NCBI GenBank assembly: GCA_004565275.1 | Contig: SDOX01000009.1 | Coordinates: 451,007 to 515,006 of the forward strand | DNA: 64,000 nt | Reading direction: 5' to 3' | Source: Nannochloropsis salina CCMP1776 | Lineage: Eukaryota; Sar; Eustigmatophyceae; Eustigmatales; Monodopsidaceae | Part shown: positions 42,589 to 52,941 of the stretch, one piece after another | How positions within the stretch are numbered: the stretch's first letter is position 1 | Layout: each line of letters begins with the position of its first letter | The notes under the pieces: generated by a model | What the model saw: only the letters and a program-made list of their open reading frames with translations | What the model was told of the DNA's origin: nothing | Database searches by the model: none | Made by a program: the position numbers and the translations under genes

Positions 42589-44451
42589 AGCGCACAGGAA
42601 ATCAGGTGTCTAAGAGCAGCCGAAGTAGATATACAAAGCTCGCAGGCCGTATAAGGCTTGAACACTTGAGGCCTGTGAGAATAGTGTCGACGGGAAAGTT
42701 TTGACATAGCGATTGGATTATTTAAAATAAAAGCTAAACGTACTATTAAGATTTGCGCTTGAAAACTGTTGCGGCCGATACATGTGGGGCAAAGCTTAAA
42801 AGCCCAATGAGCTTGAATCTAGCCTGCAGCCAACGGTTGAGCTCCTCTCCACCTTTAAAAAACATTTCCCAATGGAAGTAACAATCACACTTCAATAAAT
42901 ACAACTACACACTTCATATCGAGTAATTACCAGCCAAGGAGTACTCTGCTAAAATGCTCGATCAAGAAATTCTATGCATGGGCCGGCATGGGCCCGCGCC
43001 CAACTGCGGTCGCCCCAACACGTGATGCGTACAAAGACCAGAATACAAGACGAGTTTGCAATGATCATGACAGGTGCTCTGCACGAATATAGCACTACGA
43101 TTAGCGCACAAGAGCAAGGTGGTCAGGACATGATGTCAAGACGAAAGCGCACATATTCAGTCAGGCCTAATTCCGGTGAGAAACCGATGGCAAGCTTGAG
43201 AGACGGACGCAGGTACCGGTCGCCTCTAACGGCCGGCCGGCGGCTGCCCCATCCCCCCGACGAGCCATTGTTCATGTTAAAAATTTCCTGTCGCCCACCA
43301 CAAGCCTAACCGTATCATATTCTTCCCTTTATTGTGAGCAACATAAGAAAATTTGATCGATCATGCCTTGTACGATTCTCAGATAACTGGGAGATAATCC
43401 ATTCCAATCCGTTCATCCGTTGGCGCTGCCTATAACGTGACATTGCAATTAAAATTGAGAGACTCACTATTTGTCACCAAGCGCGATTAGATGGCCACTC
43501 CACTGGCTTATCAAAATTTCTAAAACGAAAATTTTCATTCCAACAATGCGTCGTCTTACCTCTGAAGTCAAGGACGGCATTGCGATGACAGACCCAAGAG
43601 CAAGTAATGGGAGGCTTTTAAGATACAAAAGTTCATCAGATTCGTGAACGGTTTGTGAAAATGTAAATCTGCTAAAGTGCAGTTTCAATGTTGTATGATG
43701 TACTGATGGAGTCATCTAGGTCTTGAATACCCGTGAGTGAAAAAGCGTTTTCTAAAACGTGTGAGATGGGAAGTATATATATGTAGAGGTGAAAAATGTT
43801 TTTTGTTAGACACAAGGTGTGAGAAATTCTACAATCAGACCTTAATTTTTCCAGGTATAGATTAAGATCTACGTACTCAAGGAAAAAAATGTATAATTTT
43901 AAAAGATTCGTTTTAACGTTGTTTCCTGTCGTGGGAGCTGTACGAAAGATAAAGTGCTTTATGGGAGAACTAGCCACGACATTCCGGGCACAAGCAAATT
44001 ACGTGGCGATTTCTGCATTTATCTTCAATTTTATGCTTCCATCATCACAATTTAACGTTTGCACCTATTACTCGTCGACGAGGAATGCCGTCACACCGTA
44101 AGGTTCCGCTTCCAGGCTACCCGGATGTGGCCCTCGGCCGTTAGCCGGACTCGCTGCTCGAGTTCCGCTGCGTACGGAGGCGCCCATCACCGCGGGCACC
44201 CAGCCCCGCTATCGCATCTTGTACAAATAAGTTCATGTTGGCTCTTCTCCAAATGTCTTATTTCTTTATTTTTGATGTAGTCGGCGGGCTGTAAGGGAGA
44301 TAGGCAGAGAGAGCCGATCGCAAAACTCTCACGGCCCATGTCGTTGACATAGCTCCTCACACGTTCCGGCCTTTCATTTTTTCCCCCCTTACGCTTATAG
44401 ACACTCACACCTAGTAAGTATAAGATATACTCACGGAGTTTTGGGAAAAAG
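42589..44451. other. Largest gene-poor stretch in the window, AT-rich
   Basis: About 1.86 kb between divergent genes. From about 43,300 to 44,050 it is strikingly AT-rich compared with its surroundings, then a GC-rich island of about 150 bases (44,095-44,215) follows. Frames on both strands are short and unlike known families. The two divergent promoters must lie here; a replication origin or a missed noncoding RNA cannot be excluded. Confidence 0.4.
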
Positions 44452-45487
44452 ATGCGCGCTTCCTTCCGGGTAGCCCTCTTCGCCGCGGTGTTGGGATTGG
44501 TGGCTGCATCCAATACTTTGCTACCCAGAACGATGTGGGAACGCAGGGCTCGGACTGATAAGCGCCGCGCTGAGAATCTAGGTGAAAAAACGATTCCAAC
44601 AAGTACAGATGAACTTCGAGAAATGCTTAAGATCAACGAGGGCTCTCTATCGTCATTCAGCAAGGTGGCCATGGACCTCGTCAGGTAACAAACGATAAGT
44701 AGCGTTTTGAGAAGCCAGTCAGCGAGTTCGATGTCGTTATGTTTTTCGGGCTCCAGCCCAGCAGTCTCCTGTACATTCCTTATACTTCAGCCAATGAGTG
44801 GATGTATCACTTTTCATCCTCTTCTCCTCGTTTTGCACTGCAGCAAGGTAGACTTTGCTTCCGCGGACCCGCAGCTCTTCGACCGGATGTTCAGCACTTT
44901 CAAGATTCTGAAGCAGTCTCCCGCTTATACAGATGCCATGAAATCTGACTCTGGACTTGATATGACAAATACGGCCACGGTGCGTTTCTGGCAGGGATAA
45001 AAGGGACGATGCGACCCTACGTGGTAAATAATGGATGCTTTTCAATGTACCCTCAACATTTCCTGGACCCTCCTCTTTGATACCACAGAAAAGCAAAGTA
45101 CTCGCCGATGCCGTAGGACAACTCATTAACCTTGGCGTGAATTTGCGAGGAGGTATGGCGTCGGTCAACTCGAAGGAAGGTGGAATCAACAACAAGGTCT
45201 TGGAGTTCTTGAAGAATGGGGACGAGGCCACGCTTGCTCTGGCCGAGAAGGTGAAAGCGGGAGATAGCTCAGCGATCTGGGACCTTCAACAAAAATTCAT
45301 GTCGGCGGAATTCCCGGGCTTGAATTTAAAGGAACTGCCGGACGACGACTTCATCAAAGCCGCCCGCGCCCTCTTCACCAAGGACGAGGGTCTGAGCGGG
45401 CTGATCGGCGAGGAGAACACCCTGGAGGTGCTCATGGACGAAGACCTTCTCTTCGGGAACAACCCCACGCTGCAAGGACTCATCTAA
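44452..45487 (+). CDS. Small secreted or organelle-lumen protein of unknown function, three exons
   Basis: I do not recognise the family. Exons 44452-44684, 44844-44979 and 45089-45487 join in phase (GTAACA, GTGCGT donors; GCAG and ACAG acceptors) to 255 residues. A clear signal peptide (MRASFRVALFAAVLGLVAAS) begins the protein; the following residue is Asn rather than Phe, so the plastid rule is not met. The mature part is helical and acidic, with no transmembrane segment and no cysteines after the signal: FSKVAMDLVSKVDFASADPQ, KVLADAVGQLINLGVNLRGG, and a conserved-looking acidic end (NTLEVLMDEDLLFGNNPTLQ). The consistent splice phases and good codon content make it a real gene. Secretion is inferred from the signal alone. 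Confidence 0.75.
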
Positions 45488-46198
45488 AAGATGGGCGAGT
45501 GGACGAAAACATGACGAAAGGAGCGACGGGGGGCGGTGGGGGCGGGAGGAAGTTGTAGGGAGGCCAGAGGGGCGGGACAGATGGCTCGGAAGCAGGGTGG
45601 GTAGCGCCCCGAATCAGTAATATGGTTTTCCATTGGGCTGAGAATGAATAGGATGGGGCACTGAAACCCCTGTGCAGGAGGGACGGGTATGAGTGTTCGT
45701 GTGATGAATATAGCGCAGGAGCGAGTGCTGCAAGAGGGATAATCAGGAGAGAAGTGGGCTGCTCCATAGAAGATTCATCGATGGGGGGGCTGGCAACTAC
45801 TGTGAAGGAGGCTCAGAGCCAATGGCTGGGCAGTCGTGGCGGAGAGAAATGAAGTACCTCGCAACGACGATGTCATGACAAAAGAATCAAACCCAAACGT
45901 TAGCCGGCAACGGTCAATTAGCATAGCAACCACAAACTTTAGCTAGCATTATGAAAAAAAAGATTTATCCGCATGATTTAAAGAAAGCTTAGGCTAGCCT
46001 AAGATTTTATTCTGTAACTCTGTAGGACGCATGCCCCACATACCCCCAGGATGTCCCTGTGCTGCCGCATGTGACTGCGCGTGCTCGGAAAATTGTCCCC
46101 TCTATGTACACGACAGCTTTTCACAACCTTAGACAGACTGTTCTGCCTTTTTTACCTCCGTATTTGCCTTCTGCGCTCTCTCTTCCTCCCTTGGGAGT
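45488..46198. other. Convergent 3' intergenic region
   Basis: About 710 bases between a plus-strand and a minus-strand gene. A G-run-rich stretch (45,530-45,560) follows the upstream stop; otherwise nothing is recognisable. Confidence 0.4.
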
Positions 46199-47374
46199 CT
46201 AGCTTGCCGGGGGGGGTGCTTGCATCCCATCAGTCATAACAATCGAAAACGGGAGGCTTTCATTTAAGGCTACCAGATCCCCACCTCGGCTTCGCTGCTG
46301 TCCACCTACCCCTCCAGCTTGTGCCATCGCCGCAAATCCAGCCTGCGATTCCCCAGCCCCTCCTAGTCCCCCCCCTTGGCCCCCAAAACTCCGAGCTCTC
46401 TTGCTATGCTGCGCATGTCTCGAGCGGGAGGAAAATTTCTCCTCCATTTCCATAGATGGAGGCTCCTGCTGTATAAGAGATGCAACCGAGACAGCTCGAG
46501 ACCTTCCAGAGCCTGGGTCGGGGCGGATGCTATCAAGGGTGTGGAAGGCTTCGAACTTTTCATCGATGCACATGGCCTCCAAGCCCCGCTCAGGCGGTTC
46601 GGTCTCGTTTAAAGCTTTTCGTTTTCGCGCAGAGCAGTCAAGCTCACAGGTGCTGACAAGCGTGTCCATAGTCGTGCTTGCGCTTGACCCTGACGGCACA
46701 GATATGGCCTCCGCGGCGGGGTGAGACGCGAACGACGGAAGCTCCGGAAGTGTGCTCGTAGTCCGGCCTCTTTTGTCGCCAGCGCTGGTCCTCCACACAG
46801 CTTGCCCTCTCAGCATTTCTCTGGCTTGTGCGTGGTAACGATCCGTGTGGTGCACGTAGGCTTCTGCTGCAGCCGAATTGACTGCCACGTCAACATTAGC
46901 TTCCAAGAGCGCGAGATGGATGCCGAAGATGAGGGTGCTGAGCGACAGAGTAGGCCGCCAGTCTTCCCCGATGATAGGCAGGATGACTTGCCCTGTCGAG
47001 GCGCACACGTTGGGATGCCAACAGCAGGAGTGGCAGGTGACACGGGGCGGCTTGAAGGGGTAGGAAGGGGGCACTTCCAGCTCGAAGAGAAGGGGTACGC
47101 CTTCGAAAGGGCTTTCCCGCGGCCCTAGCATGGTCACGTGCCAATGAAGCAGCTTTTGAATGTCTTCGGGTGCATTACTACATTTAAGATCGGCGTTGCA
47201 TTGTTTTGTACCAAATTTTCTGCTCGCCCAGGGCTGGACAGAGCAGTTGGGGGGCAACTCGCTCTGCTGAAGCTCCTTCTTCACACGGATTACTGCTCTC
47301 CCGTAGTTGTCCTGACTATTTTGTGGCCGTTGAATACGATAATGATCTGAATTATAACCATAGCCCTCGTGCAT
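46199..47374 (-). CDS. E2 ubiquitin-conjugating-like protein lacking the catalytic cysteine
   Basis: UBC-fold protein of 391 residues from the first ATG (47374); the frame is open further upstream but only with a TTG. The UBC fold covers about residues 25-190: RVKKELQQSELPPNCSVQP, WHVTMLGPRESPFEGVPLLF, LEVPPSYPFKPPRVTCHS, then HPNVCASTGQVILPIIGEDW and RPTLSLSTLIFGIHLALL. The alignment to Ubc9-type E2s (HPNV...G.VCL) puts Ile131 where the active-site Cys belongs, while the HPN motif is kept. The protein is therefore probably a non-catalytic UEV-like partner, unless Cys124 within HPNVCAS takes over. The last 200 residues are low-complexity Ser/Gly/Arg with a basic cluster (CSARKRKALNETE) that could be a nuclear signal. 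An upstream exon is possible. Confidence 0.8.
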   Translation of the reverse strand: MHEGYGYNSDHYRIQRPQNSQDNYGRAVIRVKKELQQSELPPNCSVQPWASRKFGTKQCNADLKCSNAPEDIQKLLHWHVTMLGPRESPFEGVPLLFELEVPPSYPFKPPRVTCHSCCWHPNVCASTGQVILPIIGEDWRPTLSLSTLIFGIHLALLEANVDVAVNSAAAEAYVHHTDRYHAQAREMLRGQAVWRTSAGDKRGRTTSTLPELPSFASHPAAEAISVPSGSSASTTMDTLVSTCELDCSARKRKALNETEPPERGLEAMCIDEKFEAFHTLDSIRPDPGSGRSRAVSVASLIQQEPPSMEMEEKFSSRSRHAQHSKRARSFGGQGGGLGGAGESQAGFAAMAQAGGVGGQQRSRGGDLVALNESLPFSIVMTDGMQAPPPAS

Positions 47375-47858
47375 ACTGCCTCCGCCGTCTGGCCACGTGC
47401 TAGAGAAGGGGCCAGCTACTGACTGCCAGTCGTGAGCTCGATGTCCGTCCTCCAGCAGCCGTCTTTCAATCCACAACAAAAATTGGCTTCTACCACACGC
47501 TTTCTTCCAAGCACGACAGGAACAGGAGAAAATTTCAACTGCGATCGCGTGCCTTCTGTAAGGATGTGAAATTTGAGTACTTGAAGATGTTTATGGGCAC
47601 GGAAATGTGTACAGGGGCCGCTTGTAACCATGTTGCCCATCCCTGTGAGTCCGGGTAGCTTTTCTCAGGCCCCTGCCACCTGGCCTGCAATCGCACGTGT
47701 GCACGTCGGTGTTCAAGGTGAAAATGACATTTACCAGTGAGCAAAATTTGAACCATGGAAGTTTCTGTGTTATTGGTGCTTTCTTCTACAACGGTCCATT
47801 TCATCTTTTTGAGAGTCCGATGACTTCTCAACTGCTTCCTCTCCCAGAGATTTTATTT
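47375..47858. other. Intergenic region between co-oriented genes
   Basis: About 480 bases between the RtcB stop and the E2-like start, both minus strand. It probably holds the RtcB 3' UTR and the E2-like promoter; part could be an unrecognised 5' exon of the latter. Confidence 0.35.
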
Positions 47859-49513
47859 TCAACCCTTCACGACAGCGATCGGGCGAAGCTTAATTGCTTT
47901 TCGGCTTATACCAGCCTCGTGACACGTATCTACTACCTGTGTCACATCCTTGTACGACTCTGGTGCCTCCTCCATGACCAGTTTCGGACTAGCGACGCGA
48001 ATAGATATCCCTTTCTCCTCCAAGGCCGCCAACACCTCTGTGTATTCCAGGGTTTTCCGACTCTTGTTTCGACTCTGCGCCCGCCCAGCCCCGTGACACG
48101 TGCTACCGAAAGTCTCCTCCAAGCCTTTGTCCGTGCCTGTGAGTACATAGCTGCATGTGCCCATGGTCCCCCCTATCAAGACAGGCTGACCAGTGAACTG
48201 GTAGTCCACTGGAATGAGGGGATGATTTGGCGGGAAAGCGCGCGTGGAGCCTTTCCGGTGGACCAACAAGGTCTTGGGCCTCCCTTGGTACATGTGCTCT
48301 TCCACCTTGGCGATGTTGTGGGAGACGTCGTAGATCACGTGCATGTCCAGGTCGTCGGGCGTCGCCTCGAACATCTTCGCGAAGGCCTGCCGCGTCAAAA
48401 AGGTCATGCTCGACCGGTTTACCCAGGCAAAATTCGCGGCAGCCGCCATGGCCGCCAGGTAGTTCTGTCCCTCCGGACTCTGGATCCGGGCGCAGGCCAG
48501 TTGCCTGTCGTTCGTGAGGATGCCGTCCCTGGCCATGGCCCTCTCCATCTCCACCAAGGCGTCAGTGGCCACCTGGTGCCCCAAGCCCCGGCTTCCCGAG
48601 TGAATCATCACACACACCTGTCCAATCTGATCGATCCCCATCCTCGCTGCCGCCCGCGGGTCGTGGATCTCCTCCACCACCTGGATCTCTGCATAGTGGT
48701 TCCCAGCGCCCAGAGTACCCAGCTGCGGCAGGCCTCTCTTCTTGGCCCGCATTCCCACCTTGGTCGGGTCTGCTTGCCGCATACGCCCGTTCTCCTCGCA
48801 GTGCTCGTTGTCCTCCGCCCAGGCGTACCCCTCTCTCAGGGACCAGTCCATGCCCATCTCCAAGGCGGCCTCCAAGTCCGCCGCTGAGGTCGGAATGACG
48901 CCTTTCGACCCCACGCCCACGGGAATGTGGTCAAACAGTGACTGTGTCAGCTCTTCTCGCTTTCCGCGCACGTCTTCTTCCGTCAAATTGGTCCGAATCA
49001 GGCGAACACCACAGTTGATGTCGAATCCCACCCCCCCCGGCGAGACAATAGCTTCCGTGTCGGCAACGGCGAACGCGGCCACGTTGCCTATCGCAAAACC
49101 ATAGCCGGAGTGGACATCGGGCAAACCGATGGACTAACGGGGGGGGAAGACGAGTAAGAAACGAACGCGAGCGACTTCTCGAGTCCTAAAACGCGCTACG
49201 ATGAGCCCTCTCGCGAGAAACAGAGATTCGCCTCCCTCTTAGCCATCCCACCTACCCGTCCCACGATCCCCGGCAATGCCGCCACATTTGCGATCTGTTT
49301 CACAGCTGGGAGAAATCCGCCGACGCCACCCGCTGTTGTATGCTGCTTGAGCTCCGCGAACATCAGCTCCTCTAATTTGGTGTTGACGTAGAAGGCACCT
49401 TCCACCTTCATGTTGGGCACGCAGCCCTTGTCAATGCGGAATCGTGTTGGCGTCTCGCGGTGAAGAAATCCCATTTCTTCTTCAAATGTGCGCACAACGC
49501 TTCCATTGGCCAT
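47859..49513 (-). CDS. RTCB: RtcB-type tRNA-splicing RNA ligase, two exons
   Basis: Catalytic subunit of the tRNA ligase that joins 2',3'-cyclic phosphate and 5'-OH ends with GTP and Mn2+, sealing spliced tRNAs and, in animals, XBP1 mRNA. Exons 49513-49256 and 49133-47859 join in phase 0 to 510 residues (human RTCB is 505). The ATG at 49513 ([10 protein letters not shown]) is the first true start; the longer frame begins only with TTG. Nearly every family block is intact: GGGVGGFLP-type [35 protein letters not shown] spanning the exon junction, [12 protein letters not shown] (Mn-binding Asp and Cys), [51 protein letters not shown], and [11 protein letters not shown] with the guanylylated His. 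The ending [10 protein letters not shown] matches animal RTCB. Very strong conservation supports an essential role. Confidence 0.96.
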
Positions 49514-50106
49514 GCTTGTGTGCAATCCTCGAATGACTTTGCTGTGTGGCGGGCCCTGCTCGCGCGGATTGTGAAAACGGATGAGATAAGCCGAGTGTAC
49601 CCAATACAAACGAGACCGATGACTTCACGTACTCGCTCTACTATTCAACGTGCATATTATTCGAAGTACAACAAAAAGCACCCAAGATTGCTGTGGGGAG
49701 CTGTGGCAAAGGAGGGTGGGGAGGTCAAGGCAAGAAGTTACTAACTACAGTATGCGACGTCTTTGCTACACACGTCACTCACTTCCTAACCAGACGCACG
49801 TATTGATGAGCTCGACAACACTCGCAAAATCTCTCTTCTTGTGTAGATAAAGCGCCATGACATTGGCGGAACGTTCAGGGACTGAGGGCGTACGGCTGTG
49901 TAGGCGGGACATGCTGGCAGCAGCTAGCGACCCGCCCCCACGTTCTTATTTATGCACGATCACTGGGACTGACAGGGACACTCTTTCTAACACATATTAT
50001 AGCATGTGGACGCTGTGTATTCTTGACGGGGTTCCGATGTTTGAAAATTTTACTCTACCTGCGGACGCATAGTCTCCTGGCGCCTCGTCTTTCCCAACGT
50101 GATACT
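49514..50106. other. Divergent intergenic region, RTCB / glycine-rich protein
   Basis: About 590 bases with two divergent promoters. A small plus-strand frame at 49857-50072 overlaps the downstream 5' region and could be an upstream ORF, but it resembles nothing known. Confidence 0.35.
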
Positions 50107-52467
50107 ATGACCCCCCCCAGCTCCTCCACCATCGATGCCCTGAAAGCCCTGAATTGTAGCGCGCAGCACTTCGTTGCGGTTGTGGCTTCATGGCTGGTTA
50201 CTGCCTCGACGCCATCCACATCGCAAAACCCCCTTCAATTCCCGACATATTTGTCATTCAACTACACCATGCACCACTCCCCTCCCTCACTCGGCGAAAA
50301 GGCCGCAGCTGCTGAGGCTTTAGCCGAAAGTCAAACACAGTGTGGCAACGTCTCACGTCTGGCGTGCGGGGCCTTGGTGGAGGACGAGGCTACAATTGGA
50401 GCGAAGCGCCTGGGCGAGTACTTGGTTCGACTGCTGCGGGGGGAGTCCCTCGCTGCCCCTTCGACCTTACTGCAAGAGACGTCCGCGTTCGGGTGGCTCC
50501 CGGCCCACGCTTTTGTCCAACGTCACCTCGGTGAGGACAACCATGTGCACTCGTGGCCAAAGATGGATAAAGAGCAATTAAAGCAGAGAAAAGCGTTCCG
50601 CATTGAAGGGGGGGGGGGAAGTGGAGCGGGGTTCCAGGTGTACTGCGGGCGAAGTTTGCTCATCTCGGCAGGCGGAGGTGGTGGAGGGGGCGTCGAGGGG
50701 AGGCTGTTGTTGGGGAAGAAGGGGAGGTCGTATTCCGTGGGGGGGGGCGGGGGGGGCGGCGCTCAGTACCGGTGTCTGGAGGGTTTAAGTGGAGAGGAGG
50801 ACGACGCTGTAGGGAAAGGGGAAAAGCGCGGAAACGTGCGGGAAGCCGGGGAACAGCAAAAGCAGAAGAAGATTTCGCTGAATCGGCTTGGAAAGTGGAC
50901 GTCCGTAGGCGGCGGAGGCGGGTGTGGCACTGAACGAGGGGGAACTGAGCGGCTGCATGTCGCGGGGCTTGGCAGGGAGGGAAGTCAGCAGGGACAGAAT
51001 CCAAGGCGTGCCTACGCACCGCAACCGGACGGTGGGAGCCCTCCAAGTAATGCCACTGGAAACGTGGGGATCTTGTGCGGGCAAGCATTGGACGCAGGGA
51101 CGCCGGGGAAGAAGGAGCTGGACAAGGGCGCTCGGGCGCTGGCGGCCACCTTGCAGTGGTGCCTGGGGGAGGGGCAGGCCTTGCGCATGACGGGCGGGGG
51201 CGGCGGAGGAGGTGGTACTGCGGAATGCTGCGAGCCGATGCAGCTGGGCTATGGCTTCTCTTTTGAGGTGGTGCTGGAAAGGGGGCGGGGGACGCGCGCG
51301 GAGGGGAGGGGCGCGAACCTAGGCGGGGAGGACGGGGGCTGGAGGGTAGGGGAGGGTCGGCCTCTGAGCGCAGATAGCCTTAGCAGGGTGTCGGAGGCGG
51401 GGCGATGGCAGGCTTTGAGGACGGGGAAGCAAGTGCAAGGCTTGAGCTCTCGGGCGAGGAGCGAAACCGCGCCCGATGCCGCTCCCCCTTCAGAAGGAGC
51501 CTTCCAGACCCAAGATATTGCGAGGATCAAGGGCGAGACAGCAGCCGTGGACGCCCAGCTCCGGTACGACCCTCTATTCCGCTACCTGCACGAGGCTTCT
51601 CAGGCCTGTCCTCGAGGCTTCCAGGACTGGTGTTGCCTGTGTACCAAAGCCAAGGCTGCGCTTCGGAAGGACGAGCACAGGGGCGAAAGGAGAGAATTCG
51701 ACGAGAGGAGTACCGCCTGGTTTACCCGCGTTACGTGCTGTCGGAAAGAGGACACAGCCGCCAGTGCGGGCGCAGCATCAGCCGGTGGGTCCACCGTCGT
51801 TCCCCCGCTAGGGCGCGGCTCCCATCCGTGGAGCCCTCAGGATGACCTTCCCGCAGACGGCCCCCCCGAGGCCTCGCTTGGTGCTAGAGGTCGAAGCAGC
51901 GAGGTAAGGGCAGGCTGCGCTCTTGCGGTTGGGCGAAAAGGCCTTGTCGTAGTGCCTGCAGCAGTTGCTCACCTGGACTCCTCTCCTCCAAGCGCCTCCT
52001 CGACGGCCTTGGGCGTGGTCGCTGCCGTTGCCTCTATCGGGTCCCTGAATCGGCACGAGGCGGAGGTTCAACCGTCCTATCACGCGCAGCCAGTCTCGTG
52101 GCCGCTTGATTTCCGAAGCGACAGCTTCTCTTCACCGGGTCGTCCCTTTTCTGCTTCCTCCTCAGCTCCCTCTTCAGCCCACAATGCGCTCGTACCTTGC
52201 TCACGGACTGATGTTCAGGCATGTCAGTGGACGTTCTGCTTTCTCGTCGTGGGCCTTCTTGCCGCCGGGCTCGGACTCTTTCTTCGACGTGCTAGCTCTC
52301 GGCGGGTGGAGAAGACAGGTTGCAAGGTGTGGACGCGTCGCCGGAGAATTGAGAGAGCGAAGGAGGAAGTGGTGGAGGAGGAAAGGCGCGCGTTGTTGCC
52401 GCTGTCGTCCACAGGGCCGAGGGGCCGACAAGAGCCGCGCTATGGTGCCACGGATGTTTCACAGTGA
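50107..52467 (+). CDS. Glycine-rich single-pass membrane protein with ALK-like poly-Gly segments
   Basis: Not assignable to a named protein. 786 residues from the first ATG (50107; the longer frame begins only with TTG). A hydrophobic stretch at about residues 20-36 (FVAVVASWLVTA) may be a signal peptide. Between about 180 and 420 there are repeated strands each ending in a run of five to eight glycines: SLLISAGGGGGGGVEG, SYSVGGGGGGGAQYRC, TSVGGGGGCGTE and MTGGGGGGGGTAECCEP. That strand-plus-polyglycine pattern is what the glycine-rich domain of ALK/LTK receptors and related extracellular proteins shows. A Cys-rich patch follows (CPRGFQDWCCLCTKAK, VTCCRKED), then one transmembrane helix near 710-730 (WTFCFLVVGLLAAGLGLFL) and a short, very basic cytoplasmic tail. 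No kinase domain is present. Topology suggests a cell-surface protein with its large domain outside. Confidence 0.7.
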   Translation: MTPPSSSTIDALKALNCSAQHFVAVVASWLVTASTPSTSQNPLQFPTYLSFNYTMHHSPPSLGEKAAAAEALAESQTQCGNVSRLACGALVEDEATIGAKRLGEYLVRLLRGESLAAPSTLLQETSAFGWLPAHAFVQRHLGEDNHVHSWPKMDKEQLKQRKAFRIEGGGGSGAGFQVYCGRSLLISAGGGGGGGVEGRLLLGKKGRSYSVGGGGGGGAQYRCLEGLSGEEDDAVGKGEKRGNVREAGEQQKQKKISLNRLGKWTSVGGGGGCGTERGGTERLHVAGLGREGSQQGQNPRRAYAPQPDGGSPPSNATGNVGILCGQALDAGTPGKKELDKGARALAATLQWCLGEGQALRMTGGGGGGGGTAECCEPMQLGYGFSFEVVLERGRGTRAEGRGANLGGEDGGWRVGEGRPLSADSLSRVSEAGRWQALRTGKQVQGLSSRARSETAPDAAPPSEGAFQTQDIARIKGETAAVDAQLRYDPLFRYLHEASQACPRGFQDWCCLCTKAKAALRKDEHRGERREFDERSTAWFTRVTCCRKEDTAASAGAASAGGSTVVPPLGRGSHPWSPQDDLPADGPPEASLGARGRSSEVRAGCALAVGRKGLVVVPAAVAHLDSSPPSASSTALGVVAAVASIGSLNRHEAEVQPSYHAQPVSWPLDFRSDSFSSPGRPFSASSSAPSSAHNALVPCSRTDVQACQWTFCFLVVGLLAAGLGLFLRRASSRRVEKTGCKVWTRRRRIERAKEEVVEEERRALLPLSSTGPRGRQEPRYGATDVSQ

Positions 52468-52941
52468 GAGACGTAAAAAGAAGTATGTACTGAAAAGGCA
52501 TGAAAAACAGACATCTCTCGGGCATGGACGCAAGAAGGTGATGGCGTGGTCAGTGAGGATTTTCTTTATAGGGTTATTTGTCCTCTTCGTCGAAGTCTCT
52601 ATCTATGACAGCATGCGAGGGCACGGCCGCTTCTTGGCACCTGGTCCCGTCTTGGGAATGTCCCTCCCTTTTCTCCCCCTCTCCCCTCCTGATTTGTCAA
52701 GCTTGCTCTGAGGGCATCCCACCCTCTAATTTCTCCGCCTCGATTGCCTTGCTCTCATTTCTTTGAACTTGTTCGCCCTTGCTTTTCGTCTTCTGCCCTC
52801 TTCAAGCTTAGGCGGCCAGTCCTTCTGCTATCAGTCCCTTTCGCTTGCCGCGTGCCCCTTTATTCATAGGCCTTCTCCCTCATTGCAAAACGGGGGTCAC
52901 ACCTCGCCTTCCTCTCTCACCGACACACACCCCGACAGAGC
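52468..52941. other. Convergent 3' intergenic region
   Basis: About 470 pyrimidine-rich bases between the glycine-rich gene and geranylgeranyl reductase. No further gene seen. Confidence 0.4.
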
